A stretch of 42,297 bases of DNA from Lactifluus volemus. Taxonomy: Eukaryota; Basidiomycota; Agaricomycetes; Russulales; Russulaceae. Positions 11,297 through 21,834 of this stretch are shown piece by piece; position 1 is the first letter of the stretch; each line of letters begins with the position of its first letter. The notes under the pieces were generated by a model that saw only the letters and a program-made list of their open reading frames with translations, was not told where the DNA came from and did not search any database. The stretch is from positions 1-42,297 of the forward strand of contig WTXI01000305.1 in assembly GCA_022376515.1 (NCBI GenBank). The letters run 5' to 3'. The translations under genes were made by a program, and so were the position numbers.

Positions 11297-12935
11297 GACT
11301 GGGTGACTCATCGTTCGGTCGCTCCCAAGTATCGAAATACCGTCGGAATATCGCTACTAGGTGCTCCTTATTGCATCCTTGATCCTATCATATTTCTTTG
11401 TATTTTATCCGACTTAAGTAACGTTCCTAGACATATCCTATGTGCCAGTGCCCACAAACCGTTGCAGCTAAAGATTGAAAGTACTCATCCATTGAACCTA
11501 CATCGCAACCTCCTCCTGACGGGGCCATTTACATGTCTCTCCTTTCTTCACCAGTTCTGCCGCCCTGCATTTTCTGGATTTTCCTCTTCCTTAAATGCGT
11601 GCTAATCGGTGGGCGGCTTGGTGGGCGGGTGATTCTCGGCATTGCGTTTCGGTGCTTCATGCGCTGTTTCGGTTCCATAGACTCAACCATTACAAAGATT
11701 CACACGTGACTTTGCTTAAAGCGTATGTTTTTCCACGGTTGTCATTCTGTTCTTGGCACGGGTATTTTCCTTCCTGTTCCTCACAGTCATCTGTATTTTT
11801 TTGCCTACAGATCTCCTTTCTCTTTGCTAACAAGGTCTGATTTCAAAAAAAACGGTTGCCTCACGTATGCCGCATTGCGTGCGAGTGCTGTGTCGTTCCT
11901 CCGGTCTTCCACGCAGTGCGGCTCCTGCTTTCTGTTTAGTCACGTTCAGTTCGAATCCCCTCAGGCCTCCTCAAAAGTTCCCGGCCTTCACGTGCCTTGG
12001 CCCTGAACACCACCACTAGGCCTAGCCTGGCGATGACGTTTTTAATGTCGATTTTGCTTCCTTGACATTCCTGTTTCTTGGGCCAGGCCACAGATGCCCC
12101 TCGGAACTATTATGCAGCCCCATCACCGCCCGCCGTCAGACCTTCTGCGCATCTTCCTCCTCAGTTCGGATCTCTGCTGCCAAATGGACCTTCCAGAGAA
12201 ACCCGATGATCGCAGCAGGACCTGACATGGGGAAGGGAGCAGCCGGAAGGACATCAACCGACAGAAGGACTGCCTTGCATGCAGGTGGAATTGGTGGGCA
12301 CGTGGAAAGGGACGGAGACGCCGTGGACTTGTCGAATCTCGACGCTGCTGCTCCGAGCTGGTAGGTGGATGCGTGTACGCTAGGCTGGCTCTAGGTCGAT
12401 CGCGATCGTATTTGCTGGAATCTCTCAGATCTTTGGGCGTTCACTTCCTCTCTTGTTCACTTCACATTCAACATCGCCTTCCGGTCTCGCTCTGTCCATC
12501 TTTCAATCCGATCCATGAAATTTATCCCCGTTTTGGAAAGGTAAGCGTCACGTGTCCTAACTTTACGTCGTGTGTTCATCTCCTTTTTATCTCGCTTTCC
12601 CTTTCCCGTTTCCAATTCACACTTTCAACTCCTACACTCATATCATGCCCTCTGTTGATATATATTTACCGTACCCCATTTGTGCCGAGATGTTTTAGCA
12701 CTGGAATACGTCATGACCCTCGTATAGAATCCTTGATCTGAGCTTTCTCCTCAAGTGTTTGGTGTGAAAGGAAGGACACCTTAGGCGACCCCAAACCTGC
12801 GAGCAATCCGAGTCCAGTAAATGAGTCAATTCCAGGGCTAAGTAGCTCGTGGTTAGAGCACCTGGTACGTGTGGCATGGGTAGTGGGCGGTCCTTTTCAA
12901 CTATTTGTTTAGCTATCAGCTATCAGTCCCCCGGG
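11297..12935. other. Mostly unassigned intergenic region
   Basis: The first 450 bp resembles the downstream/upstream junctions of the membrane-protein array: ATCCTATGTGCCAGTG and CGTTGCAGCTAAAGA at 11435-11480, and CACGTGACTTTGC with GCGTATGTTTTTCC near 11703-11735. This implies that a fourth copy once followed. From 11850 to 12930 I see short open frames with no recognisable protein and no consistent splice structure. Confidence 0.45.
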
Positions 12936-13164
12936 CTCCCCCCTTCTGATCACTCCGTTTTTTTGGCTCAATTCTCACTCAACCACCACAAAATTCAGCC
13001 TACAGTATCTAGTTCCATATGTGGCCATATTCCATGCATTATTTTGATAGAAACCGTGGTGTGTAGTGAAATGAAAAATAGCATGCTTGTCACGCCTGCC
13101 AGACAGCCAAAACGGAGTCTAAAATTTGGCGCGTGACCTTGCGTGACTGATCAGAAGGGGGGAG
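12936..13164. repeat. 229-bp inverted-repeat (MITE-like) element
   Basis: The ends are perfect 17-bp inverted repeats, CTCCCCCCTTCTGATCA at 12936-12952 and its complement at 13148-13164. A second inner pair (ACTCCGTTTTTTTGGCT versus AGCCAAAACGGAGT) extends the fold. There is no coding capacity. No convincing target-site duplication is visible, so the class is open. Confidence 0.6.
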
Positions 13165-14100
13165 TATGGTCACATTTTGTAAATTGGTGCACAAAATGCT
13201 AAGGCCAACGAACGTGCCAGTTCCCCATAGGCCGATACGATGCGCACGTTTATACTTCTTCTTCCTTTCTCTTCCTTTCCGAACTGCCGCCAGTATTTCC
13301 GCCCTTGGGCATACCGCCTCACTTTTCATATTTTATAACCTCTTGAACAATGCCAGTGTTCTTGAATAAATAGTCTGTTGCTTTGTTTTCTAGTGGATTA
13401 CATAAAAATATATGTCTTTATTGTCCTGCCTATTTAGAAAGAGAAAAGTATGAAATCACAAGTGTCCGAGGACCAGTCTAGACAATCTGAGCTTTGAGCC
13501 AAACTGTTGGAAATTGCCTTATATGGGACCTCGCTTCCGGCGCGGCGTTGTAATTCTCACGATCATCATGTCGACAACTGCGTGAGGCCATGCTACATCC
13601 ATGCGTTTTGGTTTATTTCCATGCTTAATCTTGATCTCCCCGCCGGTTTCTTCCACTCTGGAGTCCAGGACGAGCTCTTCCTTCACTTCCGTCCCTCATC
13701 TTGAATGTGTTTTGCACGCTATGATAAATTATTTCATGTTCGGCGGATTGAGGCCAAATTCCCTTCAAGTTTGGGGACTACGACAAAAATCTACTTCACT
13801 TCACCTCACCGCTGCATAATCTATTGCGACGTGAGTAATTGTCAACTCTCGACTTCCAAGTCAGGTAAGCGTCGATCAATGTCAACCCATCGTTCTCAAT
13901 CGACCCTATGTGGTCCTCGCCTGTCCTGCATGGTGGAATAACATAAGATGACAGACCGAGCGGGAAAGCACGAGGAAGTAAAATCAGGGTATGGTATGCA
14001 AAACACATGAACGATATAAGTGAGGATAACGCCTCTTCACCCTAACCAATTCTCGCCCTCACCCAACGGTAAATCCCCAATTTCTCAGCTACCGCGGGCA
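13165..14100. other. Upstream region of the P450 gene
   Basis: No gene is recognised. Short frames here show no family motif. An upstream in-frame ATG at 14020 exists, but the stretch from 14020 to 14100 encodes a polar Pro/Ser-rich leader unlike a P450 N-terminus, so I treat it as 5' UTR. Confidence 0.4.
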
Positions 14101-15969
14101 ATGCAAGATAACGAAATACTCACCATTGGCCTTATTATTGGTCTTGTCCTATTTTTCACAGCTCGCTACATTGCGAGCCCATACCGCAAGCTTCCTCCAG
14201 GACCCCGTGGTTACCCAATCGTAGGAAATCTTTTCGAGTTGAAACCTCCCCAGTGGCTCAAGTATGCCGAATGGCAAAAGAAATATGGTCAGCCCCTTCT
14301 CTCAGTAGTGCTATCCACACGTTTGAAACCCACCGGACTAGGCGATCTTATTTACCTCAACGCGGCTGGCCAGCCAATGGTCATCCTCAATTCTCATAAA
14401 GTTGCTACAGACCTGCTCGATCGACGCGCAGCAAAATATTCAGACAGGCCTCCTCTTATTGTTGCATCCGAGATCATGTGTGGTGGTCTCCTCTTTCCGT
14501 TCTCCCGTTATGGTCTTCTGTAAGTGGCTCGCACTTTCCGAATCAACGCAGAAGTGACATAAAATAAGCTGGCGTCAGATGCGCAAGGCTGCGAATGAGT
14601 GGTTTTCCAAGGACTCTGTTAAACGGTTTTATGAGACACAAATGACGGAGGCTGTCGTTCTTGCCGCTGACTCGCTCACTAAACCGGCTCGATGGGAACA
14701 GAATGTTCGTCGATCGGCTGCATCAATGGTTCTATCTGTTGTCTATGGCCACCCCACAATCACATCGGAGAAGAGTCATATCGTTGACTCAATCAATGAA
14801 TTCGGCGATCGACTTGCTCGCGCCGCTTGTCCAGGAGCTCATTTGGTCGAGGTTTCCACTGGATGCAATATATTCCCAGCAAGTAAGTATCACCGCATCG
14901 ACGTATTGCAACCACCTTGATATCAGACTGATGCAAACGAGGTTGGCGAGGTGGAAGCGATACGCTGAAACCTGTCACAAGAAGGACTCGGAAATGTTCG
15001 AAAGCCTTATGGAGCCAGTGAAGACTAGCATTGTATGTCTCCCCACTCATGCATAATCGTTCATTCAACTTGCTTCCCACAGGCAAAGGGTGGTCTAGAT
15101 GAAAGTCTGAGCGCAACATTGATTCGTAATGCGGAGAAAAATAAGCTATCTCCGAAAGAATGCTCATGGCTCGCGGGCACTATGTAGTAAGTTCTATCGC
15201 ATGGTTGTGGGCTGAAAAGGTTGAATCCTTAATACACTCGACTTCTCAGTGTCGCTGGTGCCGACACCACCGCGTTATTGATGCAATGGTGGATGCTGGC
15301 AATGATCACGTACCCCGAAACACAGGCTCGGGCACAAGCGGAACTCGATAAGGTTGTGGGACGTAGTCGTCTGCCGACCTTTTCAGACTACCCACACCTA
15401 CCCTATATTCGTGCCATGGTTAAAGAGACACTGCGTTGGGGACAGCTCGATCCACTGGGCGTGCCGCATCGGTCCACCGAGGATGATTGGTACAGAGGGA
15501 TGTTCATTCCGAAAGGCACCATTTGCATCCCGAATCTATGGCTCATGAACCGCGACCCCGAGATCTATGGCGAGGATGTCGCACAGTTCAACCCGGGGCG
15601 ACATCTCGATGCCAACGGCAATATTTCTGACACCAAAGAGGAAGGGCATTTTTCTTTCGGTTTTGGCCGGAGGATATGCCTCGGTCGTTACGTAGCAAAC
15701 GACTCGGCGTTCATCGATATTGCGACGATGTTGTGGGCAAGTAAGATGGAGCGCAAGAAAGATGAATCGGGCCGGTTTCTCCCATTGGATGTTAATGGGA
15801 TTGTCGAGCAAGGACTTCTAGTGTAGGCGTTGTGATGACCTGTTGCTGAGCGGCACACTGATACGCCTTCACTTACAGATACCCGGCTCCCTTCGAATGC
15901 CAGATAATCCCTCGCTTTCCGGAGGCACCGCTCCTCCTGGCGCAAGAACGGGAGCTGCGCGGGTTGTAA
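14101..15969 (+). pseudogene. Cytochrome P450 monooxygenase, one base missing in exon 3
   Basis: Seven exons: 14101-14287, 14342-14519, 14569-14882, 14927-15032, 15083-15186, 15250-15822 and 15879-15969. Introns are GT-AG, 44-63 bp. The start puts a membrane anchor (ILTIGLIIGLVLFFTARYI) before the proline hinge KLPPGPRGYPIVGN, as in microsomal P450s. The I-helix motif AGADTT opens exon 6, followed by the ExxR motif (KETLR), a PERF-like FNPGRH and the haem loop FGFGRRICLG with its Cys ligand. The last exon has the usual C-terminal PFEC-IIPRFPEA segment. About 517 residues would be expected, normal for the family. Exon phases require one extra base in exon 3: at 14851-14857 a T run is one base short, shifting the frame just before an expected HWMQYIPSK segment. 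A sequencing error would make the gene intact. The substrate cannot be inferred. Confidence 0.85.
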
Positions 15970-16284
15970 ACCATGGTGAGATTAGAATGATCTCGTGTTC
16001 CCTTCCCTCTCTGCATTGTCACAATACATCCTGTGCTACCCCTGCCCCACCTCGGTACTCAGATCTTCTTGTCTACACTTTATTATATAAGGCCGCGTGT
16101 GTAGTAGAGAGGCCTCGGGCTGACCTCCCAGAATTGTCATCTATTCGATCCGTCCTAGACCTACATCATGATTCTGCCCCCACAATACTTTTTGCTTCGC
16201 GTACCGAGTGCGACCCACCGATTTCTCCACGTCACTAGGATTTTCGACACAACACGCTGTGTATAAGACGGAAGACTCGGATTT
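15970..16284. other. 3' flank of the P450 gene
   Basis: Nothing recognisable is seen apart from ordinary short open frames. It presumably holds the P450 3' UTR and terminator. Confidence 0.4.
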
Positions 16285-16286
16285 TA

Positions 16287-17007
16287 TTGTATTTTTCAAA
16301 TAAGTTGCCAAATGAAAAATAAATTTAAAAACACTAAAAAATCGGAATGTGTATATCTCGCCGAAACCTCAACATATCGAGGTCGGAGGGGTATTAAAAT
16401 GATCGGAATTTTTGATAGAATAGTTCTATTAAGGACCGAGGGGGGAAAATTTGTATTTAGGAAAATCCAAATTTCGGAGGAGGTGGCCATATCACAACCT
16501 CCTCTACAGGCTCCACCGAGTCCTCTCCCTTATAATTTGACAATGCCAGCTCAAATAAGTCCCCTTAACCATAATCGAAGGTACCGATAGGGCCATGTGA
16601 AGTTGGGGCTGTTGGGCAATCAAGTTTAAGGTCACGTGTTCGGCGCTTAGATTACCCAAGATAGTAGTCGGCATCAAATTGATTGCCCAACCCCATGTGG
16701 CCCTATCGGTACCTTCAGTTATGGTTAAGGGATATCATTAGGACTTATTTGAGCTGCTTTTGTCAAATTATAAGGGGGTGGAGCCCGTAGAGGAGGTTGT
16801 GATATGGTCTCCTCCTCCGAAATTTAGATTTTCTTAAATGTAAATTTTCCTCCCTCGGTCCTTAATAGAACTATTCTATCGAAAATTCCGATCATTTTGA
16901 TACCCCTCCGACCTCGATATGTTGAGGTTTCAGCGAGATATACACATTCCGATTTTTTAGTGTTTTTAAATTTATTTTTCATTTGGCAACTTATTTGAAA
17001 AATACAA
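16287..17007. mobile_element. 721-bp foldback/MITE element with TA flanks
   Basis: The two halves are near-complete inverted repeats: about 335 bp on the left (16287-16623) and about 330 bp on the right (16678-17007), with a loop of about 54 bp. The ends are TTGTATTTTTCAAATAAG and its complement, flanked on both sides by TA (16285-16286 and 17008-17009), which fits a TA target duplication as in Tc1/mariner-derived elements. There is no transposase. The short open frames inside are mirrored on both strands and are not genes. It sits about 320 bp downstream of the P450 stop. Confidence 0.85.
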
Positions 17008-17116
17008 TAAGCATAGAAAGAACCTCTGTTCGCTGCTGCGCATCCCGCGTCGCCGTGGAAACACTTGATAATGTTAGACTGCTAAGCCTGAGGGCAAGGA
17101 CGTATGATGCATGGCC

Positions 17117-17147
17117 AGTGTTTCCCAATTACTAATTGGGAAACACT
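17117..17147. repeat. Perfect 15-bp-arm hairpin
   Basis: The arm AGTGTTTCCCAATTA (17117-17131), one spacer base, then its exact complement (17133-17147). It is short, perfect and isolated about 110 bp from the foldback element. It could be a cruciform-prone site, a footprint or an element end. Confidence 0.8.
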
Positions 17148-17148
17148 C

Positions 17149-17720
17149 AGAGATCTTGCGCGAGCGCACCATCAGGCTCCTCTGGCTGCTTCTCAGGCTC
17201 GAGCTCAGGGTTAACCTCATCGCCGACCGTGGGGGGAGACTAAATCAGCAAAAGGGATGGTTGGACAAAGAAGCAAAGGTTGGAATGGAAGGGAGGAAGA
17301 GGGGGGGGTGAGTAAAATGCTTGTACCTGACACGCAATCGTGAGCCTGCCTTGTATGCGCGTTCGACGAACACGCCTGACGCGCTGGACGGAGAAAATGA
17401 CCTCTGAGAGCTCGTCGACACGCAAGTCCGTGAGGTGCGGAACTGAGCGCGTAGAGAATACCAGTACGTGTGTGAGTTTGGTCCCCGATACTGATAGGTA
17501 ACGTGCCGCGCGAGCCCGGTCCAGGGGAGGGCAGAAGAAGTGAGGGGAGGGGAGTTGGTGAGATACTATTGCTGGCTAGCGGAAAGCTAGTGCATCGAAC
17601 GGAAGGTATACAGGGACGATTGACTTGAGGTTGACAATTGCATAGGCAAGCGGGGTGCTATGGGACCCTTGGCTGGTCACTTCAAAGGTGGAGAAGAGCG
17701 GAGTGGTTGTCATCATCAGC
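17149..17720 (-). CDS. Possible exons of an unrecognised minus-strand gene
   Basis: On the minus strand, a frame containing VPHLTDLRVDELSEVIFSVQ runs into a plausible GT-AG intron (about 17327-17233). It then continues in phase to an acidic tail (ELEPEKQPEEPD) and a stop near 17151. An ATG near 17715 opens a second stretch with LAYAIVNLKSIVP. The junction between these two parts is not resolved, since more than one frame is open. No family is recognised. This may be a small host gene or its remnant. Confidence 0.3.
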
Positions 17721-18255
17721 GGAGGTTATGAGTTCTATGTCGCATTTTTTTTTTGCGTTTCTGAGCCTGTAATTACAGAGCAAGAGAGTTCCATGATCTT
17801 GTTAAGGCCCAATTTCAGTGTGAAAAAGTGAAAAAACGAAAATTATAATCGAGCGAAGGAAACATGGGAATTGCACGGGGACACGGAGAAGGACATTAAG
17901 TTCTGGACGTAAAGGCTGCCTGAGCTACTACAGCTCTGTGTCCTCGTCACTTTCCACACCATAATTCGACATCCACTCCGTGTGACCAGATTCCACTAGT
18001 ATCTGTTGTATGTCGGGATCTTCTTTACCCGGCGAAGGCAGGCCTTTATATTCCGAGTTCTAGATACGGTTAGACATATTCAGTGTTGTACAAGTCAGGC
18101 TGACTCGAGGTCAGAGAGTCAAGGGTCAGATGAGGGTCATAACGGCCCCGGGCCAGCGGGCAAGAATCTGGGCGCGAACCTGAGTGCGAACCATCATGCA
18201 TCATGGATGACTCAGATCTGCTCGATTTCGATCAATTATCCGAGGATCTCTGATA
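17721..18255. other. Gene-free flank of the left Helitron
   Basis: Apart from a poly-T tract near 17745-17755, nothing is recognised. It is probably host intergenic sequence up to the Helitron 3' end at 18256. Confidence 0.4.
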
Positions 18256-18559
18256 CTAGAAAATGCCAACGCTGTTGACCTTAACCTTGCTTGCAGGTGG
18301 CGCAGAACCTGCCTGAATGGGGTCAACTCTCAAACAGCTCCGACTGAGGCAGATGCCTTGAACTACAATCAGATCTATATTTGGATGGCCTCTCGTTCCA
18401 TACCATCGTCCTCCACTACGGCGACGACCTCGGCACCATCTCACTCAACAACGCCAGCACGGGCTCGATTAGATTGCAACCGATTGTCCAGTCAAATGGG
18501 GCGCAAGGCCCGGTGCGATGCACTGTCACCGTCCAGATTTTGCGCCGTCCGTCAGCCCT

Positions 18560-18585
18560 GGGCGTGACCCTGGCGGGTCACGCCC
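18560..18585. repeat. Palindromic motif copy a
   Basis: GGGCGTGACCC-TGGC-GGGTCACGCCC, followed by TGTGTTGCAGT. Related full palindromes occur at 20370-20393 and 32373-32396, and half-sites at 19172-19182 and 32643-32653. Confidence 0.8.
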
Positions 18586-19356
18586 TGTGTTGCAGTCGCT
18601 ATCTGTCGCTCGCGGTCCCCACCTCCCGTCGTTATGTCACGCACGAATCCAATCTCTTGGTTTGCATGGGTGTCGGTTTCGTTTTAGAAACTGGTGATAG
18701 TAACGTGTAGGGCGTCATTTTGTCCGACCCATGCCCATCATCTGATCATCCCCACTGACCGGTGGTCGCGATCTGAAGCCATTTCGTCCGCTTCTTCATG
18801 TCCCACGTAGGCGATGACACGGTGTTACGTAGTCGTTAGCAAGAAAGTAGACGGAGATAGACTGGCAACGCGACCTCATGAAGGGGTGCAAGTTGAACCT
18901 GCTCTTGGGGGTGGGGAGCGAGCATGATATGGGCTCGCCCTATGACATGGAGTAGGTAAGAAACCAGTAAAAGTCATCCCTATGAAACACACTTTTGTCG
19001 AGTACGGGGTAGGATAAGCCGAACTGAATGGAACGAATGCAGGGGCGCCAGGGCTGAACTCGGACATGACGCCTCTTGCTCTAATATGCTGATATTGCTC
19101 CCTTCGATCTCTGCACAGACTGGCAACGCAGCCCGAAACAACGCTGGAGCGTGAACGTATAGCAACGTATGGGGCGTGACCCGCCAGTGGCCGCCGCTGT
19201 GGCGTTGATGGCCCGTTGATGGCCTTGCGATCGGTACAAATGCGGCGCTGAGCTGTCGTGGTGGAGGTGGTGGTGACGAAGATGTTACCTGATGAGTGAC
19301 TCTAGCAACTGTGACGCGAATGCAAAGAGACAGGTTGATGGTGATTGACTGGGTGG

Positions 19357-20087
19357 TCAGGTGGGTATAGATTTCGAGGATGTGTGCGGTGGTAAGCTTT
19401 TCAACAATTGGGTGAGAGAGTAGTCCCCACCTGCTCCATAATGTCCAGATAGCTCGATGATCGTGGATTCCCACTCAAGCACCGCGCTCAGATCGAACTG
19501 GTATGAACGAGCCACGGCTCTAGCGTCGAACATGGTGGAGAATAACACATTGCTGAGCTGTCATAGAAGATGAGGACGCGAAGACGAGTGATCAGCGTTT
19601 CGCGTACCGTTAAACTAGACCCAAATACGTTCTGCCAGAGAGCACCGCGCAAGTCAGCTTTGATCTGAACAAGATCTCCCATCTCAGTGACGTCAAATTC
19701 CAGCTGTAATGGCACAGTAGAGCCGGAGACCACGATGTGAATGGTGCCAAACACTCCAAACCCGTAATCCATCTTCTGCCTCGCTTTCAGCCCGAGCTCC
19801 TGGCTGCTGATGGCGAGAAGACGAATACCAATTTGGGATAGCGTGCCCAGCCTAATTCCACTGGCTTTCAGGCCTTGCTTGGGAACAAGGTCCAGCACAC
19901 CCTCTAGGCAGAAGCTCGACATCGACGGGAGAGTATCCCATCGATGCTTTGTCCCCAGGGCAGCGCACGCGCGAAGCCTCAGGGATTCAGAGTCATTGGG
20001 GATCTGGCAGAAGTTGACAAGGACGTCGTGAACTTTGCTATATCGCTTGTCGATGATGATTTCGGCCTCCAAATGCCAGCCGATGGT
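19357..20087 (-). pseudogene. Fragment of an uncharacterised basidiomycete protein inside the left Helitron
   Basis: Exon 20087-19608 is joined through a 50-bp GT-AG intron (19607-19558) to an exon ending at 19357. The joined frame is continuous. It shows a beta-rich motif, GFGVFGTIHIVVSGSTVPLQ followed by LEFDV and a W-x3-FG segment, that I associate with a repeated domain in uncharacterised Agaricomycete proteins. No start codon or complete domain architecture is visible, and the 5' acceptor at 20088 implies missing upstream exons. It lies in sense orientation within the Helitron and looks like a captured gene piece. Function is unknown. Confidence 0.5.
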
Positions 20088-20369
20088 CTGAGTGGGGTCA
20101 CTAGGAAGTTGGAAACATCAGCACAGTGGTAAGTTATAGACAGGTCGCGACGAACAATTGAGCATTCTGGAAAATGACGAACACTTTATTCAGCTCAAAG
20201 TCCGCATGGTGTGTTGGCCAACAATGGTAAGAACGACGTGACACGTAGATTGTCGATTTCAGCTTGATGATAAGCAGGGACGACACCCTTCGGCACAGAA
20301 ACAGTTGGCGGCGGAGGACCGCCCCATGGCGTATGTTGCCGCGGCTGTGGGCCAATGTATTGCAAAAGT

Positions 20370-20393
20370 GGGCGTGACCCTGACGGGTCACGC
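20370..20393. repeat. Palindromic motif copy b
   Basis: GGCGTGACCC-TGAC-GGGTCACGCC lies 247 bp from the 5' end of the left Helitron. The minus strand continues CACTTTTGCAATAC, matching the right Helitron. Confidence 0.85.
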
Positions 20394-20640
20394 CATGTCG
20401 GTGAAAAAAACATAAGGACTTATGTTCACAGAGGAAAAAACATACTAGAGTGATAGTAACACGTCACAAAACATACTTGTTAAGGCCACCACAAATGTTT
20501 TTTTTTGCACGGAACGAACAGGAAAGGCAGGATAACAGTCACAAGAAAAACCGGAAAGATCGAAAAGGGCCATCCGGTGGCCAAAAAAGGCAAAAACATT
20601 ATGTAAACTGATTACCAACAACAGTAAGCAGCAGGCGTGA

Positions 20641-20739
20641 GAAAAGTGCGCCGTAACAAAGAATTACATCATTTTCACGTGATGGTAACAGTCACATTTT
20701 CACTTCGCACGCTTCGGACAACCCCGAGTGTCACCCACA
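20641..20739. other. 99-bp sequence between left Helitron and MULE
   Basis: Unique sequence with a TTTTCACGTGATGGTAAC stretch. It is the left flank of the palindromic MULE. Its last 11 bases (TGTCACCCACA) match the first 11 bases of the right flank (TGGCATCCACT) at 8 positions, a possible eroded target-site duplication. Confidence 0.45.
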
Positions 20740-21834
20740 GTTGGCCTAATTAGACTCCCAGGTCACGCACCATATTGGGAACGACACCGACAGCATGGTG
20801 TGGGCGATTACAAATACTAGTATTTTTTAAACTCAGGAAAAAAGTGTTGATGATGAGTAATTTCGATAACTAGTTACTGAAACATAAGCACCCGCCCGTC
20901 TGTCTCACCTCCATCGCCTCCCCCTCTCTCATCTCGTGTCTTTATATGTTGCCGCCATCGCCTGCCTGTCGTGTCGCCCGCCTCCATCGCCTGCCTCTCG
21001 TGTCGCCCGCCTCCATCGCCGCTATCGCTGGCCTTCATCGCCCGCCCCCTCTCCGTCGCCGCCATCGCTGGCCCTCTTGCGCTGCCGCCGCTCGTCTATG
21101 ACATCGCCTCGGCGTTGCAGCACCTCCCTCTCGCTGCCGCCACTGTCAGGAGGGTTCACTGGTGCGTCATGATTTTATTTTTAACTTCTCACACTAATGT
21201 TTTTACCTCCTCATTCTTTCCCTTGATCCCTCCTACATCCCCATTGAAGACTGGCACGGAGGGGGGCCTCTACACCGCCATAGACGGTCTTTTGGCGTCA
21301 CGGCCGCTCGGGCGTCGCAGTTGCGGCCGTCCCAGTGTCTGACGCCAGTGATCCGTGCTATCGCGTGGCGGGACCCCAAAACGTCGCCCGAGTCCCATCG
21401 CCGCCACCGCCGCTGCTGTGCACAGTCGCCTAGTTGCCTCGCTGCAGTCGCGGTCTCGCTATCCCAACGCCGCTGTCGCTCCGGCGCCGTCCCGTGATTC
21501 GACAGACGACGCGTATCCCCTCGCTGCCGCTTTGCCGGCCATCTCGCTATCCCGATACCGCCCTGCGAGATGTGCCGTTGCGGCACTATCCTCCAGAACG
21601 CCTGACCCCATCTAGGACAGGCCAAGTATATGAATGCACACAATGTGATGTATTGATATGCACAAATAATATACAGGTGACTTGAATTGAGGGGGAATAT
21701 TCTAAACTATGTATATTTTGTCTTTGACTCAAAATGACAACCATGATAATTAAATAATCAGTGTGAGTGTAGGGGGGAACACTTTGGGGGGATGTGGGCA
21801 GGGTCCTGGGTATGCTGCAAGTGCCCGGGCACGC
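20740..21834. repeat. Left outer terminal segment of the palindromic MULE
   Basis: Non-coding terminal part of the left arm, rich in GCCGCCATCGCC-like words at 20940-21610. Overlapping open frames here are stop-poor because of base composition and are mirrored in the right arm. It ends at the stop codon of the left transposase. Confidence 0.75.
20961..21018. repeat. 29-bp minisatellite, two units (left arm)
   Basis: Two adjacent 29-bp units (20961-20989 and 20990-21018), complementary to the three-unit array in the right arm at 35294-35380. Confidence 0.85.

Larger units (their letters stand above)
18256..20640 (-). mobile_element. Non-autonomous Helitron, left copy
   Basis: Read on the minus strand, it starts TCACGCCTGCTGC (20640) and ends with a small hairpin (GTCAAC-AGC-GTTGGC) followed by ATTTTCTAG, then a flanking T (18255). 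A 5' TC, a 3' hairpin and CTRR with a 3' T are Helitron hallmarks. The same two ends, with about 270 bp of 5' and 170-200 bp of 3' similarity, recur in opposite orientation at 32126-34643, which fixes the boundaries. The 5' flanking base is C rather than the usual A. No Rep/helicase is present, so it is non-autonomous. Inside is a fragment of an unrelated hypothetical gene (19357-20087). Confidence 0.75.

Noticed and set aside
12839..12865. tRNA-like segment with an A-box (AGTAGCTCGTGGTTAGAGCA)
   Set aside because: No anticodon arm or B-box (GGTTCGAATCC-like) follows within tRNA distance and the acceptor ends do not pair, so it is at most a chance match or a decayed tRNA-derived piece.
14020..14100. 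Upstream ATG extending the P450 by 27 residues
   Set aside because: The extension is polar and would bury the membrane anchor; microsomal P450s begin close to the hydrophobic anchor, so ATG 14101 is preferred.
18358..18710. Plus-strand frames of 69 and 109 residues near the left Helitron 3' end
   Set aside because: The region is the conserved Helitron 3' block; the homologous block in the right copy does not conserve these frames, so they are probably not genes.
20936..21643. Several overlapping open frames of 78-136 residues in the MULE terminal segment
   Set aside because: They follow GC-rich repeat composition, are open in several frames on both strands and are mirrored at 34676-35405. 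No protein family is visible.
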